From NCBI GenBank assembly GCA_013329165.1, contig DUKV01000039.1, forward strand, positions 1 to 64,000: DNA of 64,000 nt, given 5' to 3'. Position numbers and translations under genes: made by a program. Source of the stretch: Methanocalculus sp. Its GTDB lineage: Archaea > Halobacteriota > Methanomicrobia > Methanomicrobiales > Methanocorpusculaceae. Below, in pieces: positions 43,743 through 57,417 of the stretch. Within the stretch, counting starts at the first letter, position 1. Every line of letters begins with the position of its first letter. Under the pieces are notes generated by a model. The model was not told where the DNA came from. It saw only the letters and a list, made by a program, of their open reading frames with translations, and ran no database searches.

Positions 43743-44117
43743 ATGTCGTCAGCAGGCCCCCTTAAACAGATGATTCGTCAGTTTATCGATGAAATAAAGG
43801 CTGTTTCAGGCGTAAACGATTGCGCCCTTGTTTCAACCGATGGAATCCTCATTGGCAAATCATTTGAAGACTCCCTCTCTGCCCAGTCTTTTGGGGCGAT
43901 GTGTGCCACTATGATTGCCTCATCCGAGGCAGCCGCCTCTGTCGTCAATATTGAATCGACACTCTGGATTGTGGTAAAAAGCCCGAAACAATCAATTGTT
44001 CTTGTTCCTGCTGGTGAAAGGCTGTTAATTGCCGTTACTGCCGATAACGATGCAAACCTGGAGGGGGTCTGCGCCCGTCTCCGGGAGATTGGAGAGCGGA
44101 TCGGAGGAGCTCTCTAA
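43743..44117 (+). CDS. Roadblock/LC7-domain protein
   Basis: A 124-residue single roadblock/LC7 domain: PLKQMIRQFIDEIKAVSGVNDCALVSTDG, ILIGKSFEDSLSAQSFGAMCATMIASSEAAA, WIVVKSPKQSIVLVPAG, and a C-terminal helix (LEGVCARLREIGERIGGAL). These proteins dimerise and act as platforms or GTPase-activating partners for small Ras-like GTPases (as MglB does for MglA). GGAG ten bases before the ATG at 43743 supports this start over a GTG at 43716. A TATA-like GTATTTATG lies near 43610. It overlaps the response regulator by 1 bp. Confidence 0.88.
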   Translation: MSSAGPLKQMIRQFIDEIKAVSGVNDCALVSTDGILIGKSFEDSLSAQSFGAMCATMIASSEAAASVVNIESTLWIVVKSPKQSIVLVPAGERLLIAVTADNDANLEGVCARLREIGERIGGAL

Positions 44118-44740
44118 TGACAGCAAAAATCCTTGTGATTGATGATAATCCTGGCATTGTAGAGGTATTTGTCACCATGCTGAAGCGTGGTGGATATACG
44201 ACATATTCGGCTGGCAGCGGGGCAGAAGGCCTTGATCTCCTTATGGATCTCACTCCGGATCTCATTCTCCTTGATATCATGATGGAGCCGATGGATGGTT
44301 GGGAGACACTTGAAAATATCAAGTTGAACCCGGCAACCCGCGATATCCCTGTCCTGATGCTGACGGCAAAACAGCTCACCCCTGATGAGGCTGAGGAGTA
44401 TGGGATGTATATTGAGGATTACATTATCAAGCCGATCACGCATACCGAACTCTACGAATCGATAGAACATGTGCTCAAGAGGCGGCATGCAATTGAAGAG
44501 GTGGTCCGGCTCGCCAGTGAGCGGGGTGTTAACCAGGCTCTCGTATCCGAATATGCGCGCCTGGTGAAGAGTGTTGATGTGAACAGGCGTCTCATCCGTA
44601 TTCTGGAAAATACTCATTCTCTCAGGGATCGCCGCACCGGCAGCGTCGAAAAGATAGAGAATGCCATTAACAGCATGAAGAAAGGGCTCCAAATACAGGA
44701 GTCGCGGCTTGAACAGCTTCGAGATCAGATTGGAATTTGA
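44117..44740 (+). CDS. Response regulator with C-terminal coiled coil
   Basis: A 207-residue protein. Residues 1-120 are a CheY-like receiver: acidic pair D9-D10, phospho-acceptor D53 in LILLDIMMEPMDGWE, T83 and K105 (IIKPITH). The C-terminal ~85 residues are a helical, charged region (VVRLASERGVNQALVSEYARLVKSV, KKGLQIQESRLEQLRDQIGI) that probably dimerises; no DNA-binding or catalytic domain is recognisable. It is co-translated with the roadblock protein. No histidine kinase is nearby. Confidence 0.9.
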   Translation: MTAKILVIDDNPGIVEVFVTMLKRGGYTTYSAGSGAEGLDLLMDLTPDLILLDIMMEPMDGWETLENIKLNPATRDIPVLMLTAKQLTPDEAEEYGMYIEDYIIKPITHTELYESIEHVLKRRHAIEEVVRLASERGVNQALVSEYARLVKSVDVNRRLIRILENTHSLRDRRTGSVEKIENAINSMKKGLQIQESRLEQLRDQIGI

Positions 44741-44778
44741 ATTCCTGTTTACCGGAATGCCGCTTCTTTCTTTCTCTT

Positions 44779-45231
44779 TTACCCGGAATAGGTGTCATTC
44801 TCGGTTTTTCCAATGACATAGATTGCTGCAGTCAGTACGGCGATGATCCCGATGATCCAGATCATTTCTGCCAACTGTGTATCATCCACGCTGATGACGA
44901 GCACTTTTCGTATCATCGCTGTCATTCCCGCAATCAGGATGGGGCGCACAAGAACCCGTTTGGTTCTGAAATAACCGGTGACGGTCTCAAGAACCTCGAC
45001 AACGATGATCGTCAGAAGGAGGACATGCAATACATCAAGAATGTCAACAATATCGGTGACGACATTCCCGTGCGAGAAGATCGAAAAGATCAGGTAGACT
45101 GCATCCAAAAAGGTCAGAAGAGCAATAATGATCAAAAGAGCGGCAATTAATGCATAAATAAAAAGTGTACACCGTGAGATAATATTCATTGCCGTCTGCA
45201 TTATCGGACTGAGATGATCGTACTCTTCCAT
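44779..45231 (-). CDS. PsiE-like (phosphate-starvation-inducible E) membrane protein
   Basis: A 150-residue membrane protein with about four helices: LFIYALIAALLIIIALLTFL, VLHVLLLTIIVVEVLETV, an amphipathic segment RPILIAGMTAMIRKVLVIS and MIWIIGIIAVLTAAIYVIG. The pattern ILDVLHVLLLTIIVVEVLETVTGYF...VLVRPILIAGMTAMIRKVLV is what I associate with the PsiE family, whose function is unknown. It is transcribed convergently to the response regulator. Confidence 0.75.
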   Translation of the reverse strand: MEEYDHLSPIMQTAMNIISRCTLFIYALIAALLIIIALLTFLDAVYLIFSIFSHGNVVTDIVDILDVLHVLLLTIIVVEVLETVTGYFRTKRVLVRPILIAGMTAMIRKVLVISVDDTQLAEMIWIIGIIAVLTAAIYVIGKTENDTYSG

Positions 45232-45391
45232 TCTCTACTCACTGTTTCTCTTCAATTATACTCAGATATCAGCGGTTTTGAATTAAAGGGTGTCGATCGG
45301 ATCGGTGGTGGCCGGAGATGTATTGATCCGGCTCTCTTCATGATGGGTGAAAATGGGATGCATACTGTGTGTAAATAACAAGGTTTTTAAG

Positions 45392-45400
45392 TTAATATAT
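45392..45400 (+). promoter_or_regulatory. TATA box of tRNA-Lys
   Basis: TTAATATAT lies 33 bp upstream of the tRNA-Lys 5' end in a strongly AT-rich segment, the expected position for an archaeal tRNA promoter. It may also drive read-through into the RNA polymerase operon, whose first ATG is 85 bp after the tRNA. Confidence 0.55.
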
Positions 45401-45432
45401 CATTTTAATAATGCTAGGTTCCGTTGACCGGT

Positions 45433-45506
45433 GGGTCCGTAGCTCAGTTAGGTAGAGCGCTTGGCTTTTAACCAGGTGGTCGGGGGTTCAAATCCCTCCG
45501 GGCCCG
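45433..45506 (+). tRNA. tRNA-Lys (TTT)
   Basis: A 74-nt cloverleaf. Acceptor GGGTCCG/CGGGCCC pairs with one T-G, the anticodon stem CTTGG/CCAGG frames the loop CTTTTAA (anticodon TTT), and the T-arm is GGGGGTTCAAATCCCTC. The discriminator is G and no CCA is encoded. It sits directly upstream of the RNA polymerase operon. Confidence 0.95.
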
Positions 45507-45590
45507 TTACCACGGTTCAAGCTGTGGTTTTTAATCGATGAGATCTCTGAACATTATCCTATTCAACACTATTAAAAGGGGCAATTATTG

Positions 45591-45842
45591 ATGGGCACCA
45601 GGTTAAATGTTCTGATGCATGATATGGTGCCAAAGCATCAGATCATGGATGTTGAAGAAGTACACACTCTCCTGACAGATTATAATCTGACAATGGAGCA
45701 GTTATTAAAGATATATCACGACGACCCAATTGTTAAATCTATTGATGCAGTACCCGGGAATGTAATCCGCATTACCCGAAAAAGCCATACTGCGGGTGAG
45801 GCTGAAGCGTTTCGCCTTGTTGTGAGAAGACCCAAGAAATAA
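45591..45842 (+). CDS. rpoH: RNA polymerase subunit H
   Basis: An 83-residue small subunit (homologue of the C-terminal domain of eukaryotic Rpb5). The family motif [26 protein letters not shown] is near the start, and the C-terminal strand region [26 protein letters not shown] is diagnostic. It opens the large polymerase operon, 6 bp before rpoB''. A TTG one codon earlier is possible; the ATG is preferred. AGGGG lies about ten bases upstream. Confidence 0.95.
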   Translation: MGTRLNVLMHDMVPKHQIMDVEEVHTLLTDYNLTMEQLLKIYHDDPIVKSIDAVPGNVIRITRKSHTAGEAEAFRLVVRRPKK

Positions 45843-45848
45843 TCGGAG

Positions 45849-47414
45849 ATGATACATCTGATTGATAGAAGCGTATTATCGCAGGCATATTTTTCCAAAG
45901 ATCATGTTGCACGCCACCAGTTCGAATCGTTTAACAACTTTTTAGAGTACAACCTTCAGACCGTCGTTAATGAACAGCGTGTCATCGAGACGGATATCGA
46001 ACACAGGGGCAAAAACAACGAGGCAGTATGGGTTGAGCTTGGTAAGATCCGGGTTGAAAAACCGATCGTCCGTGAGGCGGACGGATCCCAGAGCGAGCTG
46101 TATCCAACCGAGGCACGGCTTCGGAACCTTAACTATGCTGCACCCATGATCCTGGAGATGACGCTCTGCCAGGGTGAGGAACGGTACGATCCAATCGAGA
46201 CAACCATCGGGCAGCTTCCGGTGATGATCGGATCGAAAGCCTGCAATCTGTATGGCCTCTCCGATGAAGAGCGGGTTGAATGTGGTGAGGATCGCCTGGA
46301 TTCCGGTGGATACTTCATTGTGAACGGCACAGAACGCGTGCTGATGTCGCTTGAAGATCTTGCATCCAACAAGATCATGACCGAGTATACCGAGCGGTAC
46401 AATGAGCAGATCCATGTCTCAAAGGTCTTCTCGCAGTACCGCGGCTACCGGGCGCTTGTTGTGGTTGAGAAGAATAAGAAGAATCTTCTAGATGTCTCAT
46501 TCCCCTCGGTTGCGGGCCACCTGAGATTTGCCGACCTGATGCGGTCGCTCGGTCTTGATACGGACTCTGATATCGTGACCGCGGTCTCTCTTGATGAGGA
46601 TATCCTCACCTACATGATGCAGAACCTTGAAGCCGCAGAATGCGGATCTGTTGAGGAAGGAGTCATGTATGTCGGCAAAAAACTTGCACCGAACCAGACG
46701 AGGGAATATCAGAAGAAGCGTGCTGAATTCGTCCTTGACAACTATCTTCTCCCTCACCTGAATTACCTCGTCACCCCCTCGGTGAAAGAGGATGATCCCG
46801 GGTATGAAGAGATGATGATCAGTGTCAGGCTGGCAAAAGCTCACTTCCTCGGACGCATGGCCGAAGCCTGTTTCCACCTCGCATTGAAGAAGCGTAAGAC
46901 AGATGACAAGGATCACTACTCAAACAAGAGGCTGAAGCTCGCCGGTGACCTGATGGAGGATCTCTTCCGTATCTCCCTCAACCGGCTGACCCGCGATGTC
47001 AAGTACCAGCTCGAACGTGCCAGCATGCGGCACCGCGATCTCTCCATACAGACAGCGGTCAGGGCCGATGTCCTAACCGAGCGGCTTCTCCACCCACTTG
47101 CAACAGGGAACTGGGTGGGTGGACGAACCGGTGTATCACAGCTTCTTGACCGGGTAGATCACATGTCGGTCATCTCTCACCTGCGCCGTGTCATCTCCCC
47201 ACTCTCAAGATCACAGCCGCATTTCGAGGCCCGTGATCTGCACCCGACCCAGTGGGGAAGAATATGCCCCTCTGAGACCCCGGAAGGTCCAAACTGTGGT
47301 CTTGTGAAGAATTTTGCCCAGCTTGTTGAAGTAAGCAAGGGTGTCCTCGACGAAGAGGAGATGAAGACTGTGCTCTTCAGCATCGGTGTCGAGCCGATCG
47401 GAGGCGAACTCTGA
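45849..47414 (+). CDS. rpoB2: RNA polymerase subunit B'' (N-terminal half of B)
   Basis: A 521-residue N-terminal part of the second-largest subunit, split from B' as in most methanogens. Characteristic segments are [37 protein letters not shown], the rifampicin-pocket-type region [11 protein letters not shown] and [26 protein letters not shown]. Its TGA overlaps the B' ATG by one base. The ATG at 45849 follows GGAG very closely, so initiation may depend on rpoH translation. Confidence 0.96.
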   Translation: MIHLIDRSVLSQAYFSKDHVARHQFESFNNFLEYNLQTVVNEQRVIETDIEHRGKNNEAVWVELGKIRVEKPIVREADGSQSELYPTEARLRNLNYAAPMILEMTLCQGEERYDPIETTIGQLPVMIGSKACNLYGLSDEERVECGEDRLDSGGYFIVNGTERVLMSLEDLASNKIMTEYTERYNEQIHVSKVFSQYRGYRALVVVEKNKKNLLDVSFPSVAGHLRFADLMRSLGLDTDSDIVTAVSLDEDILTYMMQNLEAAECGSVEEGVMYVGKKLAPNQTREYQKKRAEFVLDNYLLPHLNYLVTPSVKEDDPGYEEMMISVRLAKAHFLGRMAEACFHLALKKRKTDDKDHYSNKRLKLAGDLMEDLFRISLNRLTRDVKYQLERASMRHRDLSIQTAVRADVLTERLLHPLATGNWVGGRTGVSQLLDRVDHMSVISHLRRVISPLSRSQPHFEARDLHPTQWGRICPSETPEGPNCGLVKNFAQLVEVSKGVLDEEEMKTVLFSIGVEPIGGEL

Positions 47415-49231
47415 TGTCTACAAAAGCACGTATTTTTGTTGATGGTGCACTCATCGGTGTTGTAGATGACGGACAGGCGCTTGCAACCCGGGTTCGTCAG
47501 CTCAGGCGCCGTGGGGAGCTCTCCTCAGAGATTAATGTCTCATTCAAGGAATACAGCAACGAGATTGTTATCAATACCGATCGCGGCCGTGCCAGAAGGC
47601 CGCTCATCATCCTCGATAAGGGAATCCCTGTCATCACCGACGATGATATCGAAAAGATCCGGACCGGGCAATATTCTTTTGAGGATATGGTCACCCAGGG
47701 AAAGATCGAGTATGTGGATGCCGAAGAGGAAGATGATCTCTTTATCGCAGTCAACCAGGACGAGCTTGCCCCTGAGCATACGCATATGGAGATTGATCCC
47801 CAGCTGATGCTCGGTATCGGAGCGGCACACGTTCCATTCCCCGAACACAATGCATCGCCCCGTGTCACCATGGGTGCGGGAATGGTCAAGCAGGCACTCG
47901 GGTTTGCACAGGCTAATATGAAACTCCGCCCAGATACCCGGGGTCATATGCTCCATTACGGACAACGGCCGCTTGTGAAGACTCAGGCAGCGGAACTGAT
48001 TGGATCCGAAGAGCGGCCTCAGGGCTACAACCTGGTTGTTGCCATCCTCAGTTATGAAGGCTACAATATCGAGGATGCACTCATCTTCAATAAGGCCTCT
48101 ATCGAGCGGGGTGTCGGCCGCTCCCATTTCTTCAGGACCTATGAGGGCGAAGAACGGAGATACCCGGGTGGCCAGATTGACCGGATCGAGATCCCCGATG
48201 AAGAAGTCTCCGGCTCACATGGCGAGGATGCATACAGGAACCTCGATTCCGATGGTATCATCAGCCCCGAGACGATCGTGAATGAGAAGTCTGTTCTGAT
48301 TGGAAAAACCTCTCCCCCACGATTCCTTGAAGAGCCGACCGCTGAGCTGATCGCTGTGGAGAAACGGAGAGATACCTCTGTTACGATGCGGAGCAACGAG
48401 CATGGTATTGTCGATACCGTCATCCTGACCGAAGGTGAAAATTCATCCCGGCTGGTGAAGGTCCGCACCCGTGATCTCAGGATCCCTGAGATCGGCGACA
48501 AGTTTGCCTCAAGGCATGGACAGAAAGGTATAATCGGGCTCATCGCTCCCCAGGAGAATCTGCCGTTTACTGCCGAGGGGATCTCACCCGATCTCGTCAT
48601 CAACCCGCATGCCATCCCATCACGTATGACAATCGGCCATATGATCGAGATGATCGGTGGCAAGGTCGGCAGTCTTCAGGGGCGCAGGATCGATGCAACT
48701 CCGTTCCGTGGTGAGAAAGAGTTTGCTCTCAGAAAAGAGCTTCAGGATCTTGGATTCTCGCATACCGGACGAGAAGTGATGTATGATGGCATCACCGGCA
48801 GACCGTTTGCCGCTGATATCTATATTGGTGTCATCTATTACCAGAAGCTCTACCACATGGTTTCAACCAAGATGCATGCACGGTCCCGCGGACCGGTACA
48901 GGTCCTGACCCGCCAGCCAACCGAAGGTCGTGCCCGTGAAGGAGGTCTTCGTTTTGGTGAGATGGAGCGTGATGTGATGATCGGTCACGGGGCTGCGATG
49001 GCACTGAAAGAACGTCTGCTTGATGAGTCAGATGCAGTGAAGGAATGGGTCTGTGCCCAGTGTGGTATGGTTGCCATGTATGATGCGAAGCGGAAGGTTA
49101 CTTCGTGTCTTGCCTGTGGTGCCGAGACGGACATCTATGAAGTTGAGATGAGTTATGCCTTCAAGCTCCTTCTGGATGAGATGATCAGTATGGGTATTGC
49201 GCCACGACTGATGCTTGAGGATATAGTCTGA
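47414..49231 (+). CDS. rpoB1: RNA polymerase subunit B' (C-terminal half of B)
   Basis: A 605-residue C-terminal half of B. It has [18 protein letters not shown] (hybrid-binding region), [17 protein letters not shown] (the active-site lysines), [24 protein letters not shown], and the C-terminal zinc ribbon [11 protein letters not shown]...CLACGAE ahead of the [15 protein letters not shown] clamp helix. It is one base from rpoB'' and 12 bp before rpoA'. No anomaly is seen. Confidence 0.97.
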   Translation: MSTKARIFVDGALIGVVDDGQALATRVRQLRRRGELSSEINVSFKEYSNEIVINTDRGRARRPLIILDKGIPVITDDDIEKIRTGQYSFEDMVTQGKIEYVDAEEEDDLFIAVNQDELAPEHTHMEIDPQLMLGIGAAHVPFPEHNASPRVTMGAGMVKQALGFAQANMKLRPDTRGHMLHYGQRPLVKTQAAELIGSEERPQGYNLVVAILSYEGYNIEDALIFNKASIERGVGRSHFFRTYEGEERRYPGGQIDRIEIPDEEVSGSHGEDAYRNLDSDGIISPETIVNEKSVLIGKTSPPRFLEEPTAELIAVEKRRDTSVTMRSNEHGIVDTVILTEGENSSRLVKVRTRDLRIPEIGDKFASRHGQKGIIGLIAPQENLPFTAEGISPDLVINPHAIPSRMTIGHMIEMIGGKVGSLQGRRIDATPFRGEKEFALRKELQDLGFSHTGREVMYDGITGRPFAADIYIGVIYYQKLYHMVSTKMHARSRGPVQVLTRQPTEGRAREGGLRFGEMERDVMIGHGAAMALKERLLDESDAVKEWVCAQCGMVAMYDAKRKVTSCLACGAETDIYEVEMSYAFKLLLDEMISMGIAPRLMLEDIV

Positions 49232-49243
49232 GGTGATCTGAGT

Positions 49244-53215
<3,972 letters not shown>

Positions 53216-53216
<1 letters not shown>

Positions 53217-53506
53217 TGGATTTCAATACATCTTTACGCAGGGCAATGAAGACCGGGACGGTCATTCTTGGCCGGAACAGCACAGAAGCAAGCATACAGG
53301 ATGAGACCGCAAGGCTCGTAATTATTGCAAAGAACTGCCCGGAAGACTTCAAAAAGATCATCGAAGCACAGGAGAAGGTCGCTGTATACCATTACAATGG
53401 CTCAGGCCGCCAGCTTGGCAAGGAGTGCGGAAAGGACTTCATCGTGAGCGCACTCGCTGTCATCAATGCCGGTGAATCCGATATTTTAAACATCCAGAGA
53501 GCTTGA
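53216..53506 (+). CDS. rpl30e: Ribosomal protein L30e
   Basis: A 96-residue L7Ae/L30e-fold protein: SLRRAMKTGTVILGRNSTEASIQDETARLVIIAKNCP, then VAVYHYNGSGRQLGKECGKDFIVSALAV. eL30 binds kink-turn RNA in the large subunit. Position between rpoA'' and nusA is conserved in euryarchaea. It is one base from rpoA'' and 1 bp from nusA. Confidence 0.96.
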
Positions 53507-53507
53507 T

Positions 53508-53945
53508 ATGTCGGAAATTACCTTAACTGAAGACTGTATGCGTCTGATCTCCCAGTTTGAGAGCCTGACCGGTGCAGGTGCACGGGACTGTGTCATCGAT
53601 GACCGGCATAACCGTGTCATCTTCATCATCAATCCCGGTGAGATGGGTCTTGCAATCGGCAGGAAGGGTGCCTCCATCAAGAAGGCATCCGAGGCTCTTG
53701 ACAAGCGCGTTGAAGTCGTTGAATACTCTGACGATCTCGTTCAGTTTATCAGGAACTGTTTCCTCCCTGCCGAGGTTCTCTCGATTGAGTTCGAAGGTGA
53801 GGACGAGGAACGGGTTGCACAGGTTGAAGTCCGTGAGGAAGATCGCGGCCTTGCAATCGGCAAAGAAGGCAAAAATATTACAAAAGCCAAGCAACTTCTA
53901 CGGAGACAGTTTGATATCGCTGATGTCGAACTGATTCAGGAATAA
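53508..53945 (+). CDS. nusA: NusA-like KH-domain transcription factor
   Basis: A 145-residue archaeal NusA, made only of two KH domains (no S1 or N-terminal polymerase-binding domain). The GxxG-type loops are NPGEMGLAIGRKGASIKKASEAL and EEDRGLAIGKEGKNITKAKQLL. It probably binds nascent RNA during termination or antitermination. It ends the polymerase operon here and is followed by a T run. In many euryarchaea rps12, rps7 and elongation-factor genes follow; they do not here. Confidence 0.95.
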   Translation: MSEITLTEDCMRLISQFESLTGAGARDCVIDDRHNRVIFIINPGEMGLAIGRKGASIKKASEALDKRVEVVEYSDDLVQFIRNCFLPAEVLSIEFEGEDEERVAQVEVREEDRGLAIGKEGKNITKAKQLLRRQFDIADVELIQE

Positions 53946-53952
53946 TTTTTTT
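53946..53952 (+). terminator. T-run terminator after nusA
   Basis: Seven consecutive T bases start at the base after the nusA stop codon. Archaeal RNA polymerase terminates at short T-tracts without needing a hairpin, so this is a plausible end of the polymerase operon before fdhD. Confidence 0.45.
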
Positions 53953-54002
53953 AGACTGGGCGCAGATCTTCAACCTGCTCTCTGGAAGGACGGTTCATCT
54001 CT

Positions 54003-54752
54003 ATGCCTCACACTGATTTCAGTTCCCTCCCCTGTCTTCTCCTTGATGAGAGAGAACGGCTGGAATCAACAGAGGGTGTATCTCAGGAGACGGTGATTGC
54101 CCTCTTTGTAAATGGCCGGCATGCAGAAACGGCGATCCTATCGCCGGGCAGTCTTGAGGAGTATACGATCGGTTTCCTCTTCTCAGAAGAGATCATCCGG
54201 TCGAAAGATGATATCGAATCAATCAGAATCGAAGAGAACCGGATTAGTGTCCTGACAACAAATCCCTTTCGGATCACCGGTCGGAGGAAGACGGTTCTCG
54301 CCGGGTGCGGGGGGAGTACCTCCTACATTGATACGACATCACTTCCCAGGATTCGGGATGGCAGTAATCCCATCTCTCTCCCTGTTATCAGGGAGATTAT
54401 CTCACACCTGCCGGGTGGGAAAGAATCAGCGATTTTGATTGATCGGGATGGAGGAATCATCGCCTCGTTCCATGATATCGGCTGTTCACCAGCTGTTGAC
54501 CGGGTGATCGGGTATGGTCTTTTGAACAACCTTGACTTTTCGGGTACAGTTCTTGGGATATCCGGCAGGATCACCTCCGAGATGGTACGGAGATGCCTCC
54601 TTGCCGGGATCCCGATCGTGGTTTCAACAGGGCAGGTAACAGATCTTGCTGCCCGGATTGCAGACGAGACAAACCTCTGCATCATCTCTCATACCCGGGA
54701 TGGCAGACCCGCCTGCTTCTCACATCCCGAGAGGATCAGAGGCTCCGTGTGA
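54003..54752 (+). CDS. fdhD: Formate dehydrogenase accessory sulfurtransferase FdhD
   Basis: A 249-residue FdhD. In bacteria it takes sulfur from a cysteine desulfurase and adds it to the molybdenum/tungsten cofactor, making formate dehydrogenase active. Hallmarks are EYTIGFLFSEEIIRSKDDI, VLAGCGGSTSYID with the probable sulfur-carrying Cys, DRDGGIIASFHDIGCSPAVDRVIGYGL and the C-terminal LRRC-like...GIPIVVSTGQVTDLA segment. Its presence implies formate use, common in Methanomicrobiales. It overlaps the convergent desulfurase-fusion gene by 17 bp. Confidence 0.93.
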   Translation: MPHTDFSSLPCLLLDERERLESTEGVSQETVIALFVNGRHAETAILSPGSLEEYTIGFLFSEEIIRSKDDIESIRIEENRISVLTTNPFRITGRRKTVLAGCGGSTSYIDTTSLPRIRDGSNPISLPVIREIISHLPGGKESAILIDRDGGIIASFHDIGCSPAVDRVIGYGLLNNLDFSGTVLGISGRITSEMVRRCLLAGIPIVVSTGQVTDLAARIADETNLCIISHTRDGRPACFSHPERIRGSV

Positions 54753-57369
54753 TCTCCTGTACTGCTGCTGTCAGAAGATCCACCTCATCGATGGTGGTAT
54801 AGAGGGCCAGGCTTGCCCTCACCGTTCCATTCGAAAGACCAAGCGACTCCATCAGCGGCTGGCAGCAGTGGTGTCCGGATCTCACCAGGATATCAAACTC
54901 GGCATCAAGGCGTTCTGCAACGTCATGGGGATGGAGCCCGCCGATCGAAAAAGAGATAACACCGATCCTTGATGCCGGATTGGATGGTGCATGGACGGTA
55001 ACTCCATCGATCCGCGAGAGGCTCTCGATCAGATGGGTGGTAAGCTCCTCTTCGTGGCGACGTATCTGATCCATTCCGATCTTCTCAAGGTAGTCGACCG
55101 CAACGCCAAGCCCGATTCCGCCTGAGATGTTCGGAGTACCTGCTTCATACTGCTGGTACCCCTCGATCGGGACAAACCCATCCTGATGCACCTCTTCGAT
55201 CATCCCGCCACCCAGCATCATCGGTTGAATGATCGGCTCCCTCATCCAGAGGACACCGGTTCCGGTGGGAGCAAGCATCTTGTGGCCGGAGAAACAGCAG
55301 AAATCGCAGCCGATATCACGGACATTCACCGCCATATGCGGAACCGATTGTGCAGCATCAATGAGGAGGAGGGTATTGTATCTCCTGCAGATCTCTCCGA
55401 TCTCTTTGACAGGCATGATCACCCCGATAGCATTTGAGGCATGGGTGATCGCAACAAGTTTCGCTCCTCTTCTGACCTCCTCCTCCAAGGCTTCAAGATC
55501 GAGTGTGTAGTCCGGCTGTATGCCGATGACCGTGATTCCGACTCCCTCTGCTTCCAGTGCCCTCCAGGGCAGGAGGTTTGAATGGTGTTCGAGGATGGTG
55601 GTGATTATCCGATCTCCCGGTTTCCAGGCGAGGCCACGGGCAACCATATTGATCGATTCGGTGGTATTCTTTGTAAAGACGGTGGTTCCTTCTTCTCCGC
55701 AGATGAACCGGGCGACCTTTTCATGGGCATGCCAGTACCGTTGCGAGGCGATCTGCGTGAACCTGTGGATGCCTCTTCCGACATTAGATCGATACCGGTG
55801 TTCAAACTCAACAACAGCATTGACCACCGGTTCAGGAGAGAGGCTGATTGACGCTGTATCGAGGTAGATGCAGTCGTGGATGATCGGAAAGTCCCGCCGT
55901 ACTGTCTCAGAAATGGATGCCTCTTTCATCTTCTCCAGGGCTTTTTCTTCACCCATATCTCTCGTCCTCGTCCTCTCACTTCTTGTCCGGAGCGCCCCCT
56001 CTTTCAGGGTGAAGTCCTTGTTCACCGGGATATCATGCTCATGGCAGAGCTCGCGCATCTTCGGGGGGAGTGCCTTCCATCTCCAGAGTCCCCACTGGTG
56101 GTATGCATCCGGCAGTCCGTTCTTCTCAGCCCAGTTCCTGAGGAAGGCATCCCACCGATCAGTCAGATTGGGATGCAATCTTCTGAGCATCTCGTATTCG
56201 CTCTCGAGCATTGCCGGGCAGAGATAACAGCCGATCCGTTCAAGCCCCATATCATAGAGGGGATTGATCGGGACATCCTGCCACCAGAGGTAGAGGAAGA
56301 CTTCAAATGCCCGCCAGTTTCGGATCGGTGAGACGTTCAGCTGGAGAGGGTTTGCCGGGTTCTGGCTCGTCTCATCAAGGTCTGCCCGGTTCCATGACTC
56401 GTACCATCGGTTCCCCTGAAAGGTGACGGATGCCCCAATCTCCGAGAGATAGATCCGGAGCGGGTGGAGTTTTAAGAGCTTGCAGCACCAGCGGTGATCT
56501 TTTCCAGGAGGTCCGGCTTTTTCTACTGCTGCGAAGAAATCTCCGGCTTTCCTGATGATATCGACCTTCTGTGATTCGATATATCTGATCGTCTCGGGGA
56601 GCTCAATTCCGGTATCGATGAAGAATGCCGATTCCACTCCGGCTTTCCTGGCAAGGTGGAGCACGGCGGCACTGTCTTTTCCTCCTGAAAACGAGACATT
56701 TGCAGTTGACCGGTCATTTTTATGTTTTGCAATGATCCGCAGGCTATCCCGCTCCATAAGCCTGAGATGGTACTGGTTCTGCTGGATTGCCCTCTTCCAG
56801 TCGGGGTTTTTGAAGGGTGCCGGTTCTACCTGTCCGAGTTCCTTCACCCTGATCGAGCCGCCACGAACGACACCGGTTCCATATTTTCTCCTGTAACTGA
56901 CGATGACGGTGCCATCCGGTACAGGTGACTTAAGGGAAAAGCGCTTCCCCCCGATTCTGACCTTCTTCTCCTGGTCGAGGTGCTCGTCAAGGTTTACGAT
57001 GCCTGTTGTTGCATAGTTCAACAGATAGGGAAGTGATTCAGGTGCGATATCCAGTGAGAACTGCCGGGAGACGGGGTCGAAGAGGAGCCATCCAAACCGG
57101 CTGCCATTCATGATGATGAGATCGGCCCTGTCCCTGCCGCCGGTCTTGTTCAGGAGGATGATTTCTGGGAGGGGGACCTCTCCAAACCGGCTGTTGAGCA
57201 GCTGTTGAATGAGATCGCGATCTGCATGGAGGGCGGGCCTCAGGTCATATGGTTCCAGCAGGGGGATTACCCGCGCCTCTCTTCCGCATCCGCATCTCCT
57301 CCCGATAAGCGGAAGATTGCAGGTATCGCACCAGAAAAGTTCCTTTTTGATAGCCGGCTCTCGCATCAT
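54736..57369 (-). CDS. Fusion of a PAPS-reductase-like PP-loop ATPase and a SufS-like cysteine desulfurase
   Basis: An 877-residue protein with two full halves. The first (1 to ~470) has an N-terminal zinc ribbon (CDTCNLPLIGRRCGCG), a PUA-like region (VRIGGKRFSLKSPV), the PP-loop SFSGGKDS (228-233), a WCCKLLKLHPL motif and a second cysteine pair (GCYLCPAM). The second (~490 to 877) is a complete class V desulfurase: IYLDTASISLSPEPV, ILEHHSNLLPW, DAAQSVPH, PLP lysine K697 in FSGHK and persulfide Cys C835 in RSGHHCCQP. It probably passes persulfide sulfur to an adenylated substrate. The target is unknown. It is convergent with fdhD and 48 bp after nrdD. Confidence 0.9.
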   Translation of the reverse strand: MMREPAIKKELFWCDTCNLPLIGRRCGCGREARVIPLLEPYDLRPALHADRDLIQQLLNSRFGEVPLPEIILLNKTGGRDRADLIIMNGSRFGWLLFDPVSRQFSLDIAPESLPYLLNYATTGIVNLDEHLDQEKKVRIGGKRFSLKSPVPDGTVIVSYRRKYGTGVVRGGSIRVKELGQVEPAPFKNPDWKRAIQQNQYHLRLMERDSLRIIAKHKNDRSTANVSFSGGKDSAAVLHLARKAGVESAFFIDTGIELPETIRYIESQKVDIIRKAGDFFAAVEKAGPPGKDHRWCCKLLKLHPLRIYLSEIGASVTFQGNRWYESWNRADLDETSQNPANPLQLNVSPIRNWRAFEVFLYLWWQDVPINPLYDMGLERIGCYLCPAMLESEYEMLRRLHPNLTDRWDAFLRNWAEKNGLPDAYHQWGLWRWKALPPKMRELCHEHDIPVNKDFTLKEGALRTRSERTRTRDMGEEKALEKMKEASISETVRRDFPIIHDCIYLDTASISLSPEPVVNAVVEFEHRYRSNVGRGIHRFTQIASQRYWHAHEKVARFICGEEGTTVFTKNTTESINMVARGLAWKPGDRIITTILEHHSNLLPWRALEAEGVGITVIGIQPDYTLDLEALEEEVRRGAKLVAITHASNAIGVIMPVKEIGEICRRYNTLLLIDAAQSVPHMAVNVRDIGCDFCCFSGHKMLAPTGTGVLWMREPIIQPMMLGGGMIEEVHQDGFVPIEGYQQYEAGTPNISGGIGLGVAVDYLEKIGMDQIRRHEEELTTHLIESLSRIDGVTVHAPSNPASRIGVISFSIGGLHPHDVAERLDAEFDILVRSGHHCCQPLMESLGLSNGTVRASLALYTTIDEVDLLTAAVQEITRSL

Positions 57370-57417
57370 TCACTCTATTGGTGCTTTGAGGCGATGAAAG
57401 ATATGGTGGGGAGGTGT

